Shown here: positions 25,993 to 37,345 of the stretch, one piece after another
Layout of the letters: the number at the start of each line of letters is the position of its first letter
Numbering within the stretch: position 1 is the first letter of the stretch
Source of the DNA: Notamacropus eugenii
Taxonomy: Eukaryota > Chordata > Mammalia > Diprotodontia > Macropodidae
Direction of reading: 5' to 3'
Assembly (NCBI RefSeq): GCF_028372415.1
Contig: NC_092879.1
Location: forward strand, 100,975,828-101,039,827
Length of the DNA stretch: 64,000 bases
Made by a program: the position numbers and the translations under genes
The notes under the pieces: model-generated
What the model was told of the DNA's origin: nothing
The model's input: the letters and a program-made list of their open reading frames with translations, nothing else
Database searches by the model: none

Positions 25993-26489
25993 GCCGCCTC
26001 CCTCAGTGCCCAGCCCAGCTAGGGCCGGCGTGTGGTGCTGAAGGACAGCTCCCAGCGGGGCTTCTGACCAGGGCGGGACTTGCGAAAGCTCAGGAAGGGG
26101 CAGCGGTGCAGGGGGAGGCTGGTTCTGCCCTTGGCTCGTCCCGTTCCGCTCTGCCGTGCCCCAGTTTTCTAGCTACCCCCGAAGGCCCTTGGGGTGGGAG
26201 CTCTCCGAAAGAGAAACAGCAGACTTGTAGGAGGTGGCTCCCGAAGCTCCTCCGAGTGCCCCCTCTCCTCCTGTCCTCTCCCTCCGCCCCAGCCCCTCCA
26301 GGAAGGCTTCTGTTACTGTAGAGACCGAGGGCAGAGTATGGGTGAGCCAGATAACCACCCCCACACCAAACCGTCGGGCACCAGTGCCCAGCTGGCCAGA
26401 ATGTCTCCCCAGAGGTTCTCCGGACCCAAGTCTTGACAAGTCGCATCTACTTTTTCCCTGTTCTCCTTTCCCCGATGTTTCCACATTCT

Positions 26490-26805
26490 AATTATAAGCA
26501 TTAACACACTTCTATTAAGTGTCTACTACAGGAACACTATCGTGCGAGATGTAAGAATTCAAAGAGGAAAAAGACAGAGTTCTTGTTCTCAAGAGCTGCC
26601 GTTCCAACTGGGGAAATATGCGTACATGCATGCACACATACACGCATACATAATACATGCGTGCATACATGCATGCATGCATGCATGAAGCTCTAATACT
26701 AGGCCGTCCTGACTAGGGAAGGCCTAGAGAATAACATTCTAGGTCAGTATGTGGAGAAAAGATCTGAGCTCCGGAGGAGAAAGTTCCCTGGAGAAGATAA
26801 GATGT
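26490..26805 (+). repeat. Dispersed repeat A, 5' part, with alternating-base microsatellite
   Basis: ttctattaagtgtctactac, cttgttctcaagagctgccg; at about 26615-26690 an acatgcatgcaca/(CATG)n tract of alternating purine-pyrimidine interrupts it. Confidence 0.6.
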
Positions 26806-26814
26806 TTTTGAACT

Positions 26815-26980
26815 TGTCCCTTACTAACGGTAACAAGCTGATATTTAGAAGTGCCAAGCACTTCCCATTCAGTCTCAAGGGGTCCTTACACCAGCCCTGA
26901 GAGATCTGCTGGGAAGAGATTTTGATCATCCACAATTTAGAGACGAGGACATGTCATCCCAAGTCCCACAGCTAGTAGGT
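26815..26980 (-). repeat. MIR-type core-SINE
   Basis: agtgccaagcacttcccatt, gggaagagattttgatcatc, cccaagtcccacagctagta. Confidence 0.7.
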
Positions 26981-27120
26981 CAGTCAGTCAATACACATTT
27001 ATTAAGTGCCCGTCATGTGCCAGAAACCGGGCCGTCCCTGCAGTCACAGAATGTCCAATCTGACGGAGGAAGACAACACAGAAAAGGAAATTGGAAAGGG
27101 GGTAGGGGGAGAGGGAGGGA
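26981..27120 (+). repeat. Dispersed repeat A, 5' fragment
   Basis: gtcagtcaatacacatttat taagtgcccgtcatgtgcca. Confidence 0.65.
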
Positions 27121-27824
27121 GAGAAGGAAGGAACGGTGGCAGCATAGAGGCAGCCTGGTGGGAAAAGAAGAGAGAACTGACCTGATTAGCCTTCTTAAAT
27201 GGAGGGTCTCAAAGGAATTCTACAATGATCATTTTCCACTCTTCAAATAATAGGAAGGGTGGGGCCCCAGGGGCAAAGGGTGGGGCCCCAGAGGCAGAGG
27301 GTGGATCCCCTGGGGCATCGGGTATCGAAGAGGTGTGGTCCAAGGCTGAAGGGATCCTCCAGAATGAAGAGGTTCTTGGGTTACTGTTTTTGGCATTACA
27401 GTCACTGACAGGAAGGGTATGACTTAGATCCAGAGGACAGGAAGGGGAAGTGATTCGAGCAAAGACTGCAAGTCTGTGAATGGCTTGGTGGGGAGGGGGA
27501 GCTTGGGGGGAAGGTCAGATTTGCTGGAACAGAGAAATCAGTCAGGGGAGCAGGGAGTAAGAAAATAATCAGACTGGACCCTCAGCCTCAAAATAGTCAG
27601 AGCCCATGGGGAGGCTGAGTTTCTTAGCTCCCAAACCCCAGGACCCCCATAATACAGATTTTTCTCCTATTTGTAAGTGGAAAGATTTAGAAACTGAAGA
27701 AAAATTGAATGTAAGAAGAGACACACTTTCCTGGGGGTTTCCCGTCCAGGTCCAGGAGACATACTGCCTGTACTTTTGATTCTTCCCACACTATGGCTGG
27801 GAAGGGGTCTGAGAAGGGCCTTTC
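27121..27824. other. Unannotated DNA upstream of NALF2
   Basis: Includes a small GGGGCCCCAG-type duplication near 27258-27310 (two 'ggtggggccccag' copies). Otherwise nothing recognised. Confidence 0.4.
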
Positions 27825-28205
27825 CTAGTTCAAATTCAGTAAGCACTGATTAAGCACCAACTATGTTTCAAGGACTATGGCTGGGGTGGGGAATAAAAAC
27901 TGTAAATAAAAAGGAGTTTCTGCCTTGATGTTAAGGCAGTCTAGTAGGAAGACATGAGACATGCATAGATAAAATACCAAATAACGTATAGTAAGTGTAT
28001 AAGTGAGATAGAAACCACTGAAGTGGGGAGGGGGGGGCAGGGGAAGTCTTTTTGGAAGAGGTGACATTTGAGTTGGGTTTTAAATGATGGGTTGAAGTTT
28101 TTCAGTCATTGGGAAGGGGTAGGGGTGAGGGGTGAGGGGAAGAGTATCTCAGGCATAGGGAACCAAAAGGGTAAAGGCATGGAGGTAGGAAAGTGAAGGG
28201 TATAT
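27825..28205 (+). repeat. Long dispersed repeat A
   Basis: gtaagcactgattaagcacc aactatgt, then gaggtgacatttgagttggg ttttaaatgatggg and gtaaaggcatggaggtagg. Confidence 0.7.
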
Positions 28206-28970
28206 GTCAGTAACAAGTAAGTTAGACAATCACTCCCTCCCCCATTAGTTCCATAATTCCTCAATCCATTGTGGGGGGAGGGGGAAGGAGAAGGATGGGT
28301 CAGGATGGGACATGGCACTTCACAGTGATGAAAAGTATTCCAATTGACTGTGAAACCTGATGAAACTAATCATCAAGTTGTTGACCTAGCAGTCGGGAGG
28401 TGCTGAACCTGAAGTGAGTCTGCATACCCAAGTTGCAAGCTGTCCTCCCAGTCTCTTTTCTTCTTCACATGATCTGCTTTGTAGGGGGAAGGGTGGCCTA
28501 CCTCACAGCTAGCTGCTTTGGCCATGCACATGGTGTCTTTCATTCTATAGGGTTTCTTTGCTGATCTTAACCAAATGGGTGTTAGGAGATAGGAGTACCC
28601 AGATGACTGTGGGAGTCTGAGAGACCCATCAGAAAGTTCACTGTCCTGGAGGCAGTAGCAATGCCCACCAGAGGAGCAGCAACCAACAACAGAAGATGCA
28701 CCTGTAGACAGATGCAGAAAGGAGGTACCACAGGATGATAGCAACTTAAAGGATTGTGACCCCTTGTGTCAGACAGAAACTCAAAAGGTCCCAAAATTTT
28801 TGAGCCCAGCAAAGACCAGGAATCAGAAGGTAACCCTTGGCCATGTGCATTAGCCACAGGCCAGCTTCACTATCACTGGATTTGAAGTTTGGACCAACTC
28901 TCCCCAGAAACATTATCTATGAAAGGGGAGGGTGCACCTTTGGTTTAGGCTGGGGACTGAACCAGCATTC
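28206..28970. other. Unannotated DNA
   Basis: Nothing recognised. Confidence 0.35.
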
Positions 28971-28974
28971 TTGA

Positions 28975-29035
28975 TATGTATACACATATATACATATATG
29001 TATACGTATACATATACACATACACACACACATGC
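28975..29035. repeat. (TATACA)n microsatellite
   Basis: tatgtatacacatatataca type alternating sequence. Confidence 0.95.
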
Positions 29036-29785
29036 TATATACCTTTTGATAAAAGAAAATGGAAGTCAAATGACTGATTGATAATGGGTAGGCCACCAGT
29101 GGGGGCTAAGGAGCCAGTTTAAGAACTAAAACTCCTTAAGGATACCTCCCTTGGGAGGCGGGTGAAGAGAAGTTGTAATCCCCTCTGGGGAGTCCAGTAA
29201 GAGTGCTCATTTAGGGGGAGTAAATCTGGAGAGGGTCTAAAATTTCCACTTTCAGCCTGTACCACCCCTTGGGGTAGGAAGTTCCACAGATGTCTTCATC
29301 ATTCTGCAAAGTAAGCAGACCTTTGATTTATCCTAAAATTTACTTCTTTGAAGCAGTGTGTGTTGGGGGGGGGGGGGAGGCGGGAACGTTAGGGTCCTCT
29401 GTTTTTAGTAAGTAGGATTCGGTGAAATTTCTCCTCTTCATCCCTTCTGAATTAGATTTCAACCATAGTCCCTATGGCTCTCAATTCATTTGGGAGTCTG
29501 CTCCTGCCCTTCTCCTTCTCCTAGATCTTAGCTGTCCATCTCTGAACTGGCTGGCTTGAGGCACAGAGCCAACCACTGTAATGCCCAGAGTTTTACACAA
29601 GGGAAGAAGGAAAGACTGGAGGTAGGGAGGCCAGGAAGAATCCAGGCAATGAATCAGCTGGGGTGGTGATGGTGAGGTGTACAGCTGGGTCAGTGGCCAT
29701 AGAAGGGGAAAGGAGAAGACAGAAGCACAATTGTCAGGAATTCTAAAACGTAGGGGGAAATTGCCAAGATTTTTCTAAAACTGAA
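29036..29785. other. Unannotated DNA
   Basis: A G homopolymer lies at about 29366-29378; otherwise nothing recognised. Confidence 0.35.
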
Positions 29786-29789
29786 CTTT

Positions 29790-30325
29790 CTAAACTAAAA
29801 AGTCTGATCATGTTGCACCCACACACCCCTCCCATCAATGAGTTCCAGTGACTTCCTGTCAGCTCAGGATCCTCTGTAGGAATTGCAAGCTCTTCAAACC
29901 CTGGCCCCTTCCTACCTTTCCAATCTTCTCAGGTCTTACTCTATTCCCTCCATGCTGCTCCAGAATGGGACACACCACCCTTGGGCTTCATGCCATGACT
30001 GCAATGTTCTGCCCCTTTCACCTGGGTCTCCTTCAAGACTCAGCTCAAATTCCACCTTCTGAAGGTTTGCCCCAGTTCCTTCCAGTTGCTAATGCCTTCT
30101 ACCTTCAGATCACTGCCTACACCTTCAGATACCATCTACACCTTCAGATCACCGCCTACACCTTTAGATTGTCTACACCTTCAGATCACCATCTGCCATG
30201 TTGTCTCCTCCATTAGAATGGAAATTCCTTGAAGTCAGGGACGACTTTTTGGCCTTTCTTTGTATCCCCAGCACTTAGCTCAGTGCCTAGCACATAGTAA
30301 GTGCTTAATAAATACGTTTCACTGA
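29790..30325 (+). repeat. L2 LINE 3' end
   Basis: aagtctgatcatgttgcacc, ccaatcttctcaggtcttac, agactcagctcaaattccac, ending cagtgcctagcacatagtaa gtgcttaataaa. Confidence 0.85.
30101..30198. repeat. Five-unit minisatellite inside the L2 end, about 18-20 bp period
   Basis: accttcagatcactgcctac, then four diverged copies (accttcagat.. /cctttagatt). The L2 consensus has no such array. Confidence 0.85.
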
Positions 30326-30344
30326 TTTGTCAGATAAACTTTTG

Positions 30345-30756
30345 GGGGGCAGAGGGTGAGAGAGAGACAGAGACAGAGAGGGACAGAGACAAAGAGATGA
30401 AGACAGAGACAGAGAGACAGAGACAGAGAAAAACAGATGGAGACAGAGAGACAGAGACTTAGAGACACACAGAGAGAAACAAATGGCGATAGAGAGAAAC
30501 AGATAGAGAGAAAGAGAGAGAGACTGAGGGAGAGAGAGGGAGGCAGAGAAGGAGAGGGAGAGACAGACAGACAGTAAGACAATGAGAGAGACAGAGAGAG
30601 AAAGAGAGACAGATACAGAGAGAGGGAGACAGAGACAGGAGACAGAGACAGAGAGTGAAAAAGATGGTGACAGAGAGAGAGACAGGGAGAGGGAGAGAGA
30701 GACAGAAAGACAGTGACAGAGACACAGAAACAGAGACACAGAGAGAGACAGGGAGG

Positions 30757-30789
<33 letters not shown>

Positions 30790-31792
30790 GGAGGGGAGAG
30801 GGGGGGAGGGAGGAGAAGGGGGAGAAGGAGACAGAGACAGAGACAGTGAGAGAGACAGAGATAGAGAGAGGGAGACAGAGACAGGAGACAGAGAGACAGA
30901 AAGAAACAGATGGAGATAGGGAGGGAGAGGGAGAGAGAGAAACATGGAGAAGGAGAGGGAGAGAGAGACAGAAAGACAGAGACACAGAGACAGGGAGGGA
31001 GAGAGACAGAGACAGACAGAGAGGGGATAAAGAGAGGGGGGAGGGAGGAGAGGGGGGAGAGGGAGAGAGAGACAGAAAGAGACAGAGTGAAACAGAGAGA
31101 GACACAGAGAGAGGGAGAGAAACAAATGGAGACAGAGAGAGACAGGGAGAGGGAGAGAGAGACAGAAAGACAGAGACACAGAGACAGGGAGGGAGAGAGA
31201 CAGAGATAGACAGAGAGGGAGAGACAGAGAGGGGGGAGAGAGGGGGGGAGGGAGGAGAGGGGGAGAGGGAGAGAGAGACAGAGACAGAGAGTGAGACAGT
31301 GAGAGGGAGAGAGAAACAGATGGAGAGAGAGAGGGAGAGAGAAAGAGAAACAGATGAAGACAGACAGAGAGAGAGAGGGAAGGAGAGAGGGAGAGGGACA
31401 GAGAGACAGAGACACAGAAACAGAGACAGAGAGAGACAGGGAGGGAGACAGACAGACAGAGACAGAGACAGAGAGAGAAAGAGATGGAGACAGAGAAAGA
31501 GAGAAACAGGTGGAAAGAGAGTGAGAGAGGGAGAGAGAGACAGAAAGACAGAGACACAGAGACAGAGACACAGAGAGAGACAGGGAGGGAGAGAGACAGA
31601 GACAGACAGAGAGGGAGAGACAGAGAGGGGTGAAAGAGAGGGGGGAGGGAGGAGAGGAGGGAGAGGGAGAGACAGAGACAGAGAGAGAGGGAGACAGAGA
31701 CAGAGAGAGGGAGAGAGAAACAGAGAGACACATACACATACAGAGACAGTCAGAGAGAGAGAGACTGAGAGAGAGATTCAGACTCTCAGAGC
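30345..31792. repeat. 1.45-kb purine (GAGAGACAGA)n array
   Basis: gagagacagagacagaaag-type units without fixed period, T-poor on the plus strand, starting just after an L2 tail. Similar in content to the array at 16.4-17.7 kb. Confidence 0.95.
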
Positions 31793-32148
31793 TAGTGAAC
31801 TGATCCACAGAGCAGTCATCTGACAGACCCTTTCTAGTCACAATGGTAGTGTGACTATTATTGAGCTCAAAGCAAGAGGTAGAAAGTCGGGGGGGAGAGG
31901 AGGGGAGAGGTAGATGTCTGGAATGGGTGTAAAACATGGTCTTCTCTGACCATCTTAAGTTGCCTAGATATGATGGATTTGTTGCAATTTCTCTCCCTCA
32001 GCCACTTCTCAAGTCACTTTGGCCCAAGGTAACAGTCACAAAACAGAGTGGATTCATTGGGGGCATTTTTCTGGACTGGTGTGGGTGGAAGAAGTGGGGC
32101 AAAGGACTGGATGACTAGACAGGATCTACATTCCCGAGCCTAGTTCCT
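31793..32148. other. Unannotated DNA
   Basis: Nothing recognised. Confidence 0.35.
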
Positions 32149-32149
32149 C

Positions 32150-33055
32150 TCCAGGCCCACGTCACCAACAGCTTACTGGTCATTTCAAAGTGATTGTACC
32201 ATAGACATCTCAAACCCAATATGTCCAAAAGTGAACTCAGGATCTTTCACCTCAAACTCTGTCCTCTTTGCCAGTTAAAAAAAATTATTGTCGAGGATGC
32301 CATCATGTTCTCAGTTACATAGACTTATAACCTGTGAGTTGCCCATGACTTAATCCATACATCTGATCAGTTGCCAGATATTGTCATTTTTCTGCCCATC
32401 TTTCCCATCTCTCCTCACACAACCATCCCCTTGCCAATGCCCTCAGCAGCTCAGTAGTGTCCCAACTAGTAGTCTTCCTACTTCAAGTATCTCCATATCC
32501 TCCACATAGGTGCCAAATAGATTTCCTGGCCTAACTATGGTGCTCTCCTTTTCAATTGCAGTGGCTCCCTATTACCTCTAGAATCAAATATAAACTCTTC
32601 TAGTTGGCATTTAAAGCCCAGCGCACCCTACTTTTTCTAATCTTATCTTATCTTATTGCTCTCTCCTTCGAGAGTTTCAGGGTTCAACAAACTGAACTTG
32701 GGATTCCTTCTAGGTGATATTCCATCTCCTTCCTCTGGGACTTTGTATTGGCTGTTCCTGAAATACTCTCTGCATTTCCTCCTCTTGGAAACTCTGCTTT
32801 CCTTCAGGACTTGGTTCAAGCAGCACCTTCTAGAGGGGCTTCATCTGGTCCCCCAGCTGGTAGCACCTCTTCCTTCAAGGTTACCTTGTATCTGCCTATA
32901 TGTATTTTGTATCTATCCACAGACACCCATGTTGTTTCCCCATTAAAATGTAACCTCTTTGAGAGCAAGAGTCCCTTGGGCTTTTATCATCATATTCTCA
33001 GTACTTACTACACTGCCTGGTATGTAGCAGGGGCTTAATAAATAAATGCATGCTG
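32150..33055 (+). repeat. L2 LINE, end of ORF2 through 3' terminus
   Basis: acatctcaaacccaatatgt ccaaaagtgaactcaggatc, gactgatt.., ttcaattgcagtggctccct, ..tatgtagcaggggcttaata aa. About 0.9 kb, one of the longest L2s here. Confidence 0.85.
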
Positions 33056-33084
33056 ACTTTGTTGAGTGAGTTGGTTGGCCCAAA

Positions 33085-33270
33085 TAAGTCAGTCATGCTG
33101 TTTTGAGATCAAAGGAAAATCTGGATGCATCTAGTCCAGCCCCATCTTTTTACTGACAAGGAAGCTTAGTCTTCAAGTGAGAAGGGAAGGTGTCCAAAGT
33201 TACCCAGGTCACAATTGGGCAGTGGAGCCCAAACTTCTGGGCTCCAGATTGAGGCCTCATTCTCCAGTCC
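33085..33270 (-). repeat. MIR-like SINE remnant
   Basis: ctagtccagccccatctttt tactgacaaggaagc and gttacccaggtcacaattgg. Confidence 0.55.
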
Positions 33271-33704
33271 TCTGCCTCTGAGGACATTTCAGAGAGGGGA
33301 ACAGTGCAGCTTTTCCAAGAGAGACCAGCGGCAGCTCCGCCAGACATTCCCAAAGTTGCTGATTCATTAATTGTCTTCTGATTGCCTCAAGTAGGGTGGT
33401 ATAGGAATTTATGCTGCAGAGTCAGTTGTTAAAATTTCAGGGTGAGCACGTACACTTCAAAAATCAACAAACGCAACAAATCAGGATGGTCCGTGCTTAA
33501 AAATGTGATGGAGAAAATGTTAAGAATGCAAATTATACCTGAGAGTGTATCCTGTCTACCTTTTTCTCTAGAGGGCTGATTGTTAAACAGTTACCAACAC
33601 AATTCTGTTTTAAGGGTGATAATTTAAAATATTGAGGTAAATCCCACAGAGAAACAAGGTAGCTTTGGGCAACCATTGGCTCCAGGTCTGGAAGGAGTCT
33701 CAGC
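33271..33704. other. Unannotated DNA
   Basis: Nothing recognised; AT-richer than what precedes. Confidence 0.35.
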
Positions 33705-34766
33705 ACCTGCTTAAGTCAACAAGCTTTCATTATGATATGCCAGGCACTGTGCTAAGCACTGGGGATACAAAGAAAGACAAAAGACAGGGGAGACAACATG
33801 CAGACAACTATGCACAAACTATACCTAAATAGATATAGAGAAATTGATACAGATATCTCTACCTATATAGATACGGATATATAGTTATCTATATGTGTGT
33901 ATGTATGTATATCTATATGATAAATTGGAGATATTCATAAAAGGGAAGGCACTGGCATTAAAGGGAACTGATAAAAGCTTCTTGCAGAAGGTGGGATTTT
34001 AAGGAAGTCAGGGAAGCTAGGTGGTAGAGATGAGGGGGATGGAAGCTTCAAGAAGGAGGGACAACCAGCAAAAATGCCTGAAGTCAGGATATAGAGCAGG
34101 AGTGGGAAATCTTCACCCTCGAGGCCACATGTGGGCCTCTAGGTCCTCAAGTTTCATAAAAGGATTTGTTCTGTAAAATTTGGACTCAGTCAAAAGGACT
34201 CACCCAAGTACACAGAAGGCCACATGTGGCCTCAAGGCCACAGGTTCCCCGCCCCTGAATAGATTGTCATATATGAAGACCAAAAAAGAGTCAGTGTCAC
34301 TGGATCATAGAGTATATGGGGGTGAGAAAGGCATAAGAAGACTGAAAAGGTGGGAGGAAGTCAGGTTATTTAGGGCTTTAAAATCCAAACAGAGGAGTTT
34401 CTGTTAAATCCTAGAAGTACATAATAAGGAGCCATTGGAGTTCATTGCATAGGCAATGTGCAATATAAATGACATGATTAGATCTGCACTTTAGGAAGAT
34501 TAATTTGACAGCTCAGTGGAACCTGGACTGGAATGGGGAGAGACTTGAGGCAAAGAGACCAACTAGAAGGTATCATGGTACTCCAAATGTGAAGTGATGC
34601 ACCAGGGCTGTGGCAGTGTCAGAGGAGAGGTGGATTTGACAGGAATTGACAACAGATTAGATATGGGGTGAGAGAGAGGGAAGGGGAGAGAGAGAGAGAA
34701 ATAGAGACAGAGAGACAGAGACAGAGGGAGGAGAGGGAGAGGAGAGGGAGAGAGAGGGAGAGAGAG
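33705..34766 (+). repeat. Long dispersed repeat A, left part
   Basis: The best copy in the window: gatatgccaggcactgtgct aagcactggggatacaaaga, a (TATCTA)n patch at about 33840-33920, cttcttgcagaaggtgggat, agggctttaaaatccaaaca, aggagccattggagttcatt, gatctgcactttaggaagat. It ends in a GA tract where a HAL1 is inserted, and resumes at 37.33 kb. Confidence 0.75.
34097..34257 (+). mobile_element. Small hAT-like MITE ('gaggccacatgtgg' family), copy 1
   Basis: Inverted ends: CAGGAGTGGGAAATCTTCAC on the left; the right end reverse-complements to CAGGGGCGGGGAACCTGTGG. Inner inverted block gaggccacatgtgg / ccacatgtggcctc. Inserted in repeat A. Confidence 0.75.
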
Positions 34767-35519
34767 GGGGTGGAGCCAAGATGGCAGAGTAGAAAGACAC
34801 ACATACACTAGCTCTTCCTCCACAGCCCATAAAATACCTGTAAAGAAAGATTCTCAACAAATTCTAGAGCAGCAGAAGCCACAGAACAATGGAGGAGAGG
34901 AGATTTCTAGTCCAAAGTGACCTGAAAGGCCAATGGGAAAGATCTGTTGAATTGGACAAGCAGAGTCCAGCCCAGTCTTGACCACGTGGCACTGGGAGGA
35001 ACAGGACTGAGCAGGCTTCCGGGACAGAATCCCTAGCTACAGCACAGATCCCTCAACCCACAGGTGCCAAAGGTCAGTGAGAGGGTATTTTCAGTAATGG
35101 CCACTAAGGGAGCAGGGTGTCCCCATGGCTCCAGCCTCAGGTAGCAGTAGCAGAGGCAACAGCAGAGGCAGCAGCAGGTGGAGACTCCCAAGGCAGGCAG
35201 CAGCCCGCATCCATTGTTGAAGGCCTCATTGTAAAGCCCCTGGGAGAATCGAGCCCTGTGTGGCAGCCCTGCCTCCACCTAAAGCTCTTGGGGGAATTGA
35301 TTCTCAGCCCTCAGTGCTGGCTTGGCGGAACTGGAAGTGAGGTGGTTGTGGACAGGAAACTCTACTACTCACAGATTTTGGGCACAAAAGTTTCTGGTTG
35401 CTCCCAGACCAGTGTACAGGCTTGATTGCGCCACCTTGGAGGAACTCAGATCTTACAGATTCCCAGAGTATACCCTACTCTTGACAAAGGACCCGAAAGT
35501 CAAGTAACTGGTTGGGAAA

Positions 35520-36345
35520 ATGCCAACGCAGAGAAGAAAGCAGAATTGGCCAAATGGAAAAGGAGGTTCAAAACTCACTGAAGAAAATAGTTCTTTAAAA
35601 ATTAGAATTGAACAGATGGAGGCTAATGACTTTATGAGAAACCAAGAAATCACAAAACAAAACCAAAAGAATAAAAAAATGGAAGATAATGTGAAATATC
35701 CCACTGGAAAAACAATTGACCTGGAAAATAGATCCAGGAGAGATAATTGAAAAATTATGGGACTACCTGAAAGCCATGATCAACAAAAGAGCCTAGACAT
35801 CATCTTTCATGAAATTATCAAGGAAAACTGCCCTGATAATCTGGAACCAGAGGGCAAAACAAATATTGAAAGAATCCTCCAATCACCTCCTGAAGGAGAT
35901 CACAAAAGAAAAACTACTAGGAATATTGTAGCCAAATTCCAGAGTTACCAGGTCAAGGAGAAAATAATGCAAGCAGCTAGAAAGAAAAAATTTGAGTATT
36001 GTGGAAATACAATCAAGATAACAAAAGATCTAATAGCTTCTACATTAAGAGATTGAAGAGCATGGAATATATTCCAGAAGTCAAAGGAACTAGGATTAAA
36101 ACCAAGAATCACCTACCCAGAAAAAATGAGTATAATACTTCAGGGGGAAAATTGTCTTTCAATGAAATAGAGGACTTTCAAGCATTCTTGATGAAAAGAC
36201 CAGAGCTGAAAAGAACATTTGACTTTCAAACACAAGAATCAAGAGAAACAGGAAAGAGAAATCATAAGGGACTTACTAAAGTTGAACTGTTTACATTCCT
36301 ACATGGAAAGACAATATTTGTAACTCTTGAAACTTTTTTCAGTAT
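35520..36345 (+). pseudogene. HAL1/L1 ORF1 (RNA-binding chaperone), broken
   Basis: An L1 ORF1p-like protein: an N-terminal coiled-coil-like region (35520-35747), then the RNA-binding core with QVKEKIMQAARKKK (about 35957-35998) and a C-terminal part. Two lesions are visible: an in-frame TGA at 35748-35750, and a frameshift near 36040-36056, after which the frame starting earlier at 35999 continues (KTKNHLPRKNEYN..). Role in the family: binds LINE RNA as a trimer. Not functional here. The three open pieces are in order on one strand, which supports a single decayed ORF. Confidence 0.75.
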
Positions 36346-36363
36346 CTGGGTAGTTGGTGAGAT

Positions 36364-36364
<1 letters not shown>

Positions 36365-36405
<41 letters not shown>

Positions 36406-36423
36406 CACACACACACACACATA
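36365..36423. repeat. (CA)n microsatellite inside HAL1
   Basis: About 28 CA units, one CATGCA interruption. Confidence 0.97.
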
Positions 36424-37278
36424 TAGGGAGGGAGAGAGACAGAGAGCACAGGGTGAGTTGATTAGGAAGGGATTATATCTAAAAAAGTAAAATTAAGGGG
36501 TGAAAGAGGAATATATTGGGAGGAGAAAGGGAGAAATGGAATGGGGAAAATTATCTCTCATAAAAGAGGCAAGAAAAAGACTTTTCAATGGATGGAAAAA
36601 GGGGGGAATTGAAAGGGAAAACATGAAGCTTACTCTCATCACATTTGGCTCAAGGAAGGAATAAAATGCACACTAATTTTGGTATGAAAACCTATCTTAC
36701 AATACAGGAAAGTGGGGGAGAAGGGGATAAGCAAGGTGGGAGGATGATGGAAGGGAGGGCAATGGGAGGAGGGAGCAATTAGAAGTCAACACTCTTGGGG
36801 AGGGACAAGGTTAAAAGAGAGAATAGAAGAAATGGGGGGCAGGATAGGATAGAGGGAAATATAGTCAGTCTTACACAACATGGCTCTTATGGAATTCATT
36901 TGGAAAACTACACATATATAGCCTATATTGAATTGCTTGCCTTCTCAATGGGGATGGGTGGGGAGGAAAGAAGGAAGAGAACTTGGAACTCAACGTTTTA
37001 GGAACAACTGTTGAGTATTGTTCTTGCATACAACTGGGAAAGAAGAAATACAGGTAATGAGGTATAGATATTTATCTTGCCCTACAGGACAAAAGAGAAG
37101 ATGGGGATAAGGGAAGGGAGAGATGTTAGAAGGGTGGGCAGATTGGTGGTAGGGGTAATTAGAATGCTTGCCATTTTGGGGTGGGGGGAGAGGAGAGATG
37201 GGGAGAAAATTTGGAACTCAAAATTTTGTGGAAATGAATGTTGAAAACTTAAAATAAATAAATAATTTTTTTAAAAAG

Positions 37279-37345
37279 AGAGAGGGAGGGGGAGAGAGAG
37301 AAAGAGACAGAGACAGAGACAGACAGACAGAGAGAGACAGAGAGA
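37279..37345. repeat. (GA)n tract, right flank of HAL1
   Basis: Continuation of the GA tract at 34668-34766, split by the HAL1. Confidence 0.85.

Larger units (their letters stand above)
34768..37278 (+). mobile_element. HAL1 (half-L1) retrotransposon, near full length
   Basis: Starts with the L1-type leader ggagccaagatggcagagta, carries one broken ORF1 (35520 onward), no endonuclease/RT ORF2, a long 3' region with a (CA)n (36365-36422), and an A-rich tail ending near aataattttttttaaaaa. Flanked on both sides by agagagagggag, consistent with a target duplication in the GA tract of repeat A. HAL1s are ORF1-only L1 derivatives known from opossum and placentals. Confidence 0.8.

Noticed and set aside
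24918..26041. Long plus-strand frames in the CpG island (209 and 234 codons)
   Set aside because: Pro/Ser/Arg/Ala-rich composition effects of GC-rich DNA; no domain and opposite to NALF2.
30305..31937. Minus-strand open frames of up to 492 codons and a 325-codon plus-strand frame
   Set aside because: Same artefact from the second purine array (Arg/Glu one way, Ser/Leu the other).
35117..35425. 102-codon frame in the HAL1 leader
   Set aside because: Lies in the untranslated leader upstream of ORF1; no similarity to ORF1.
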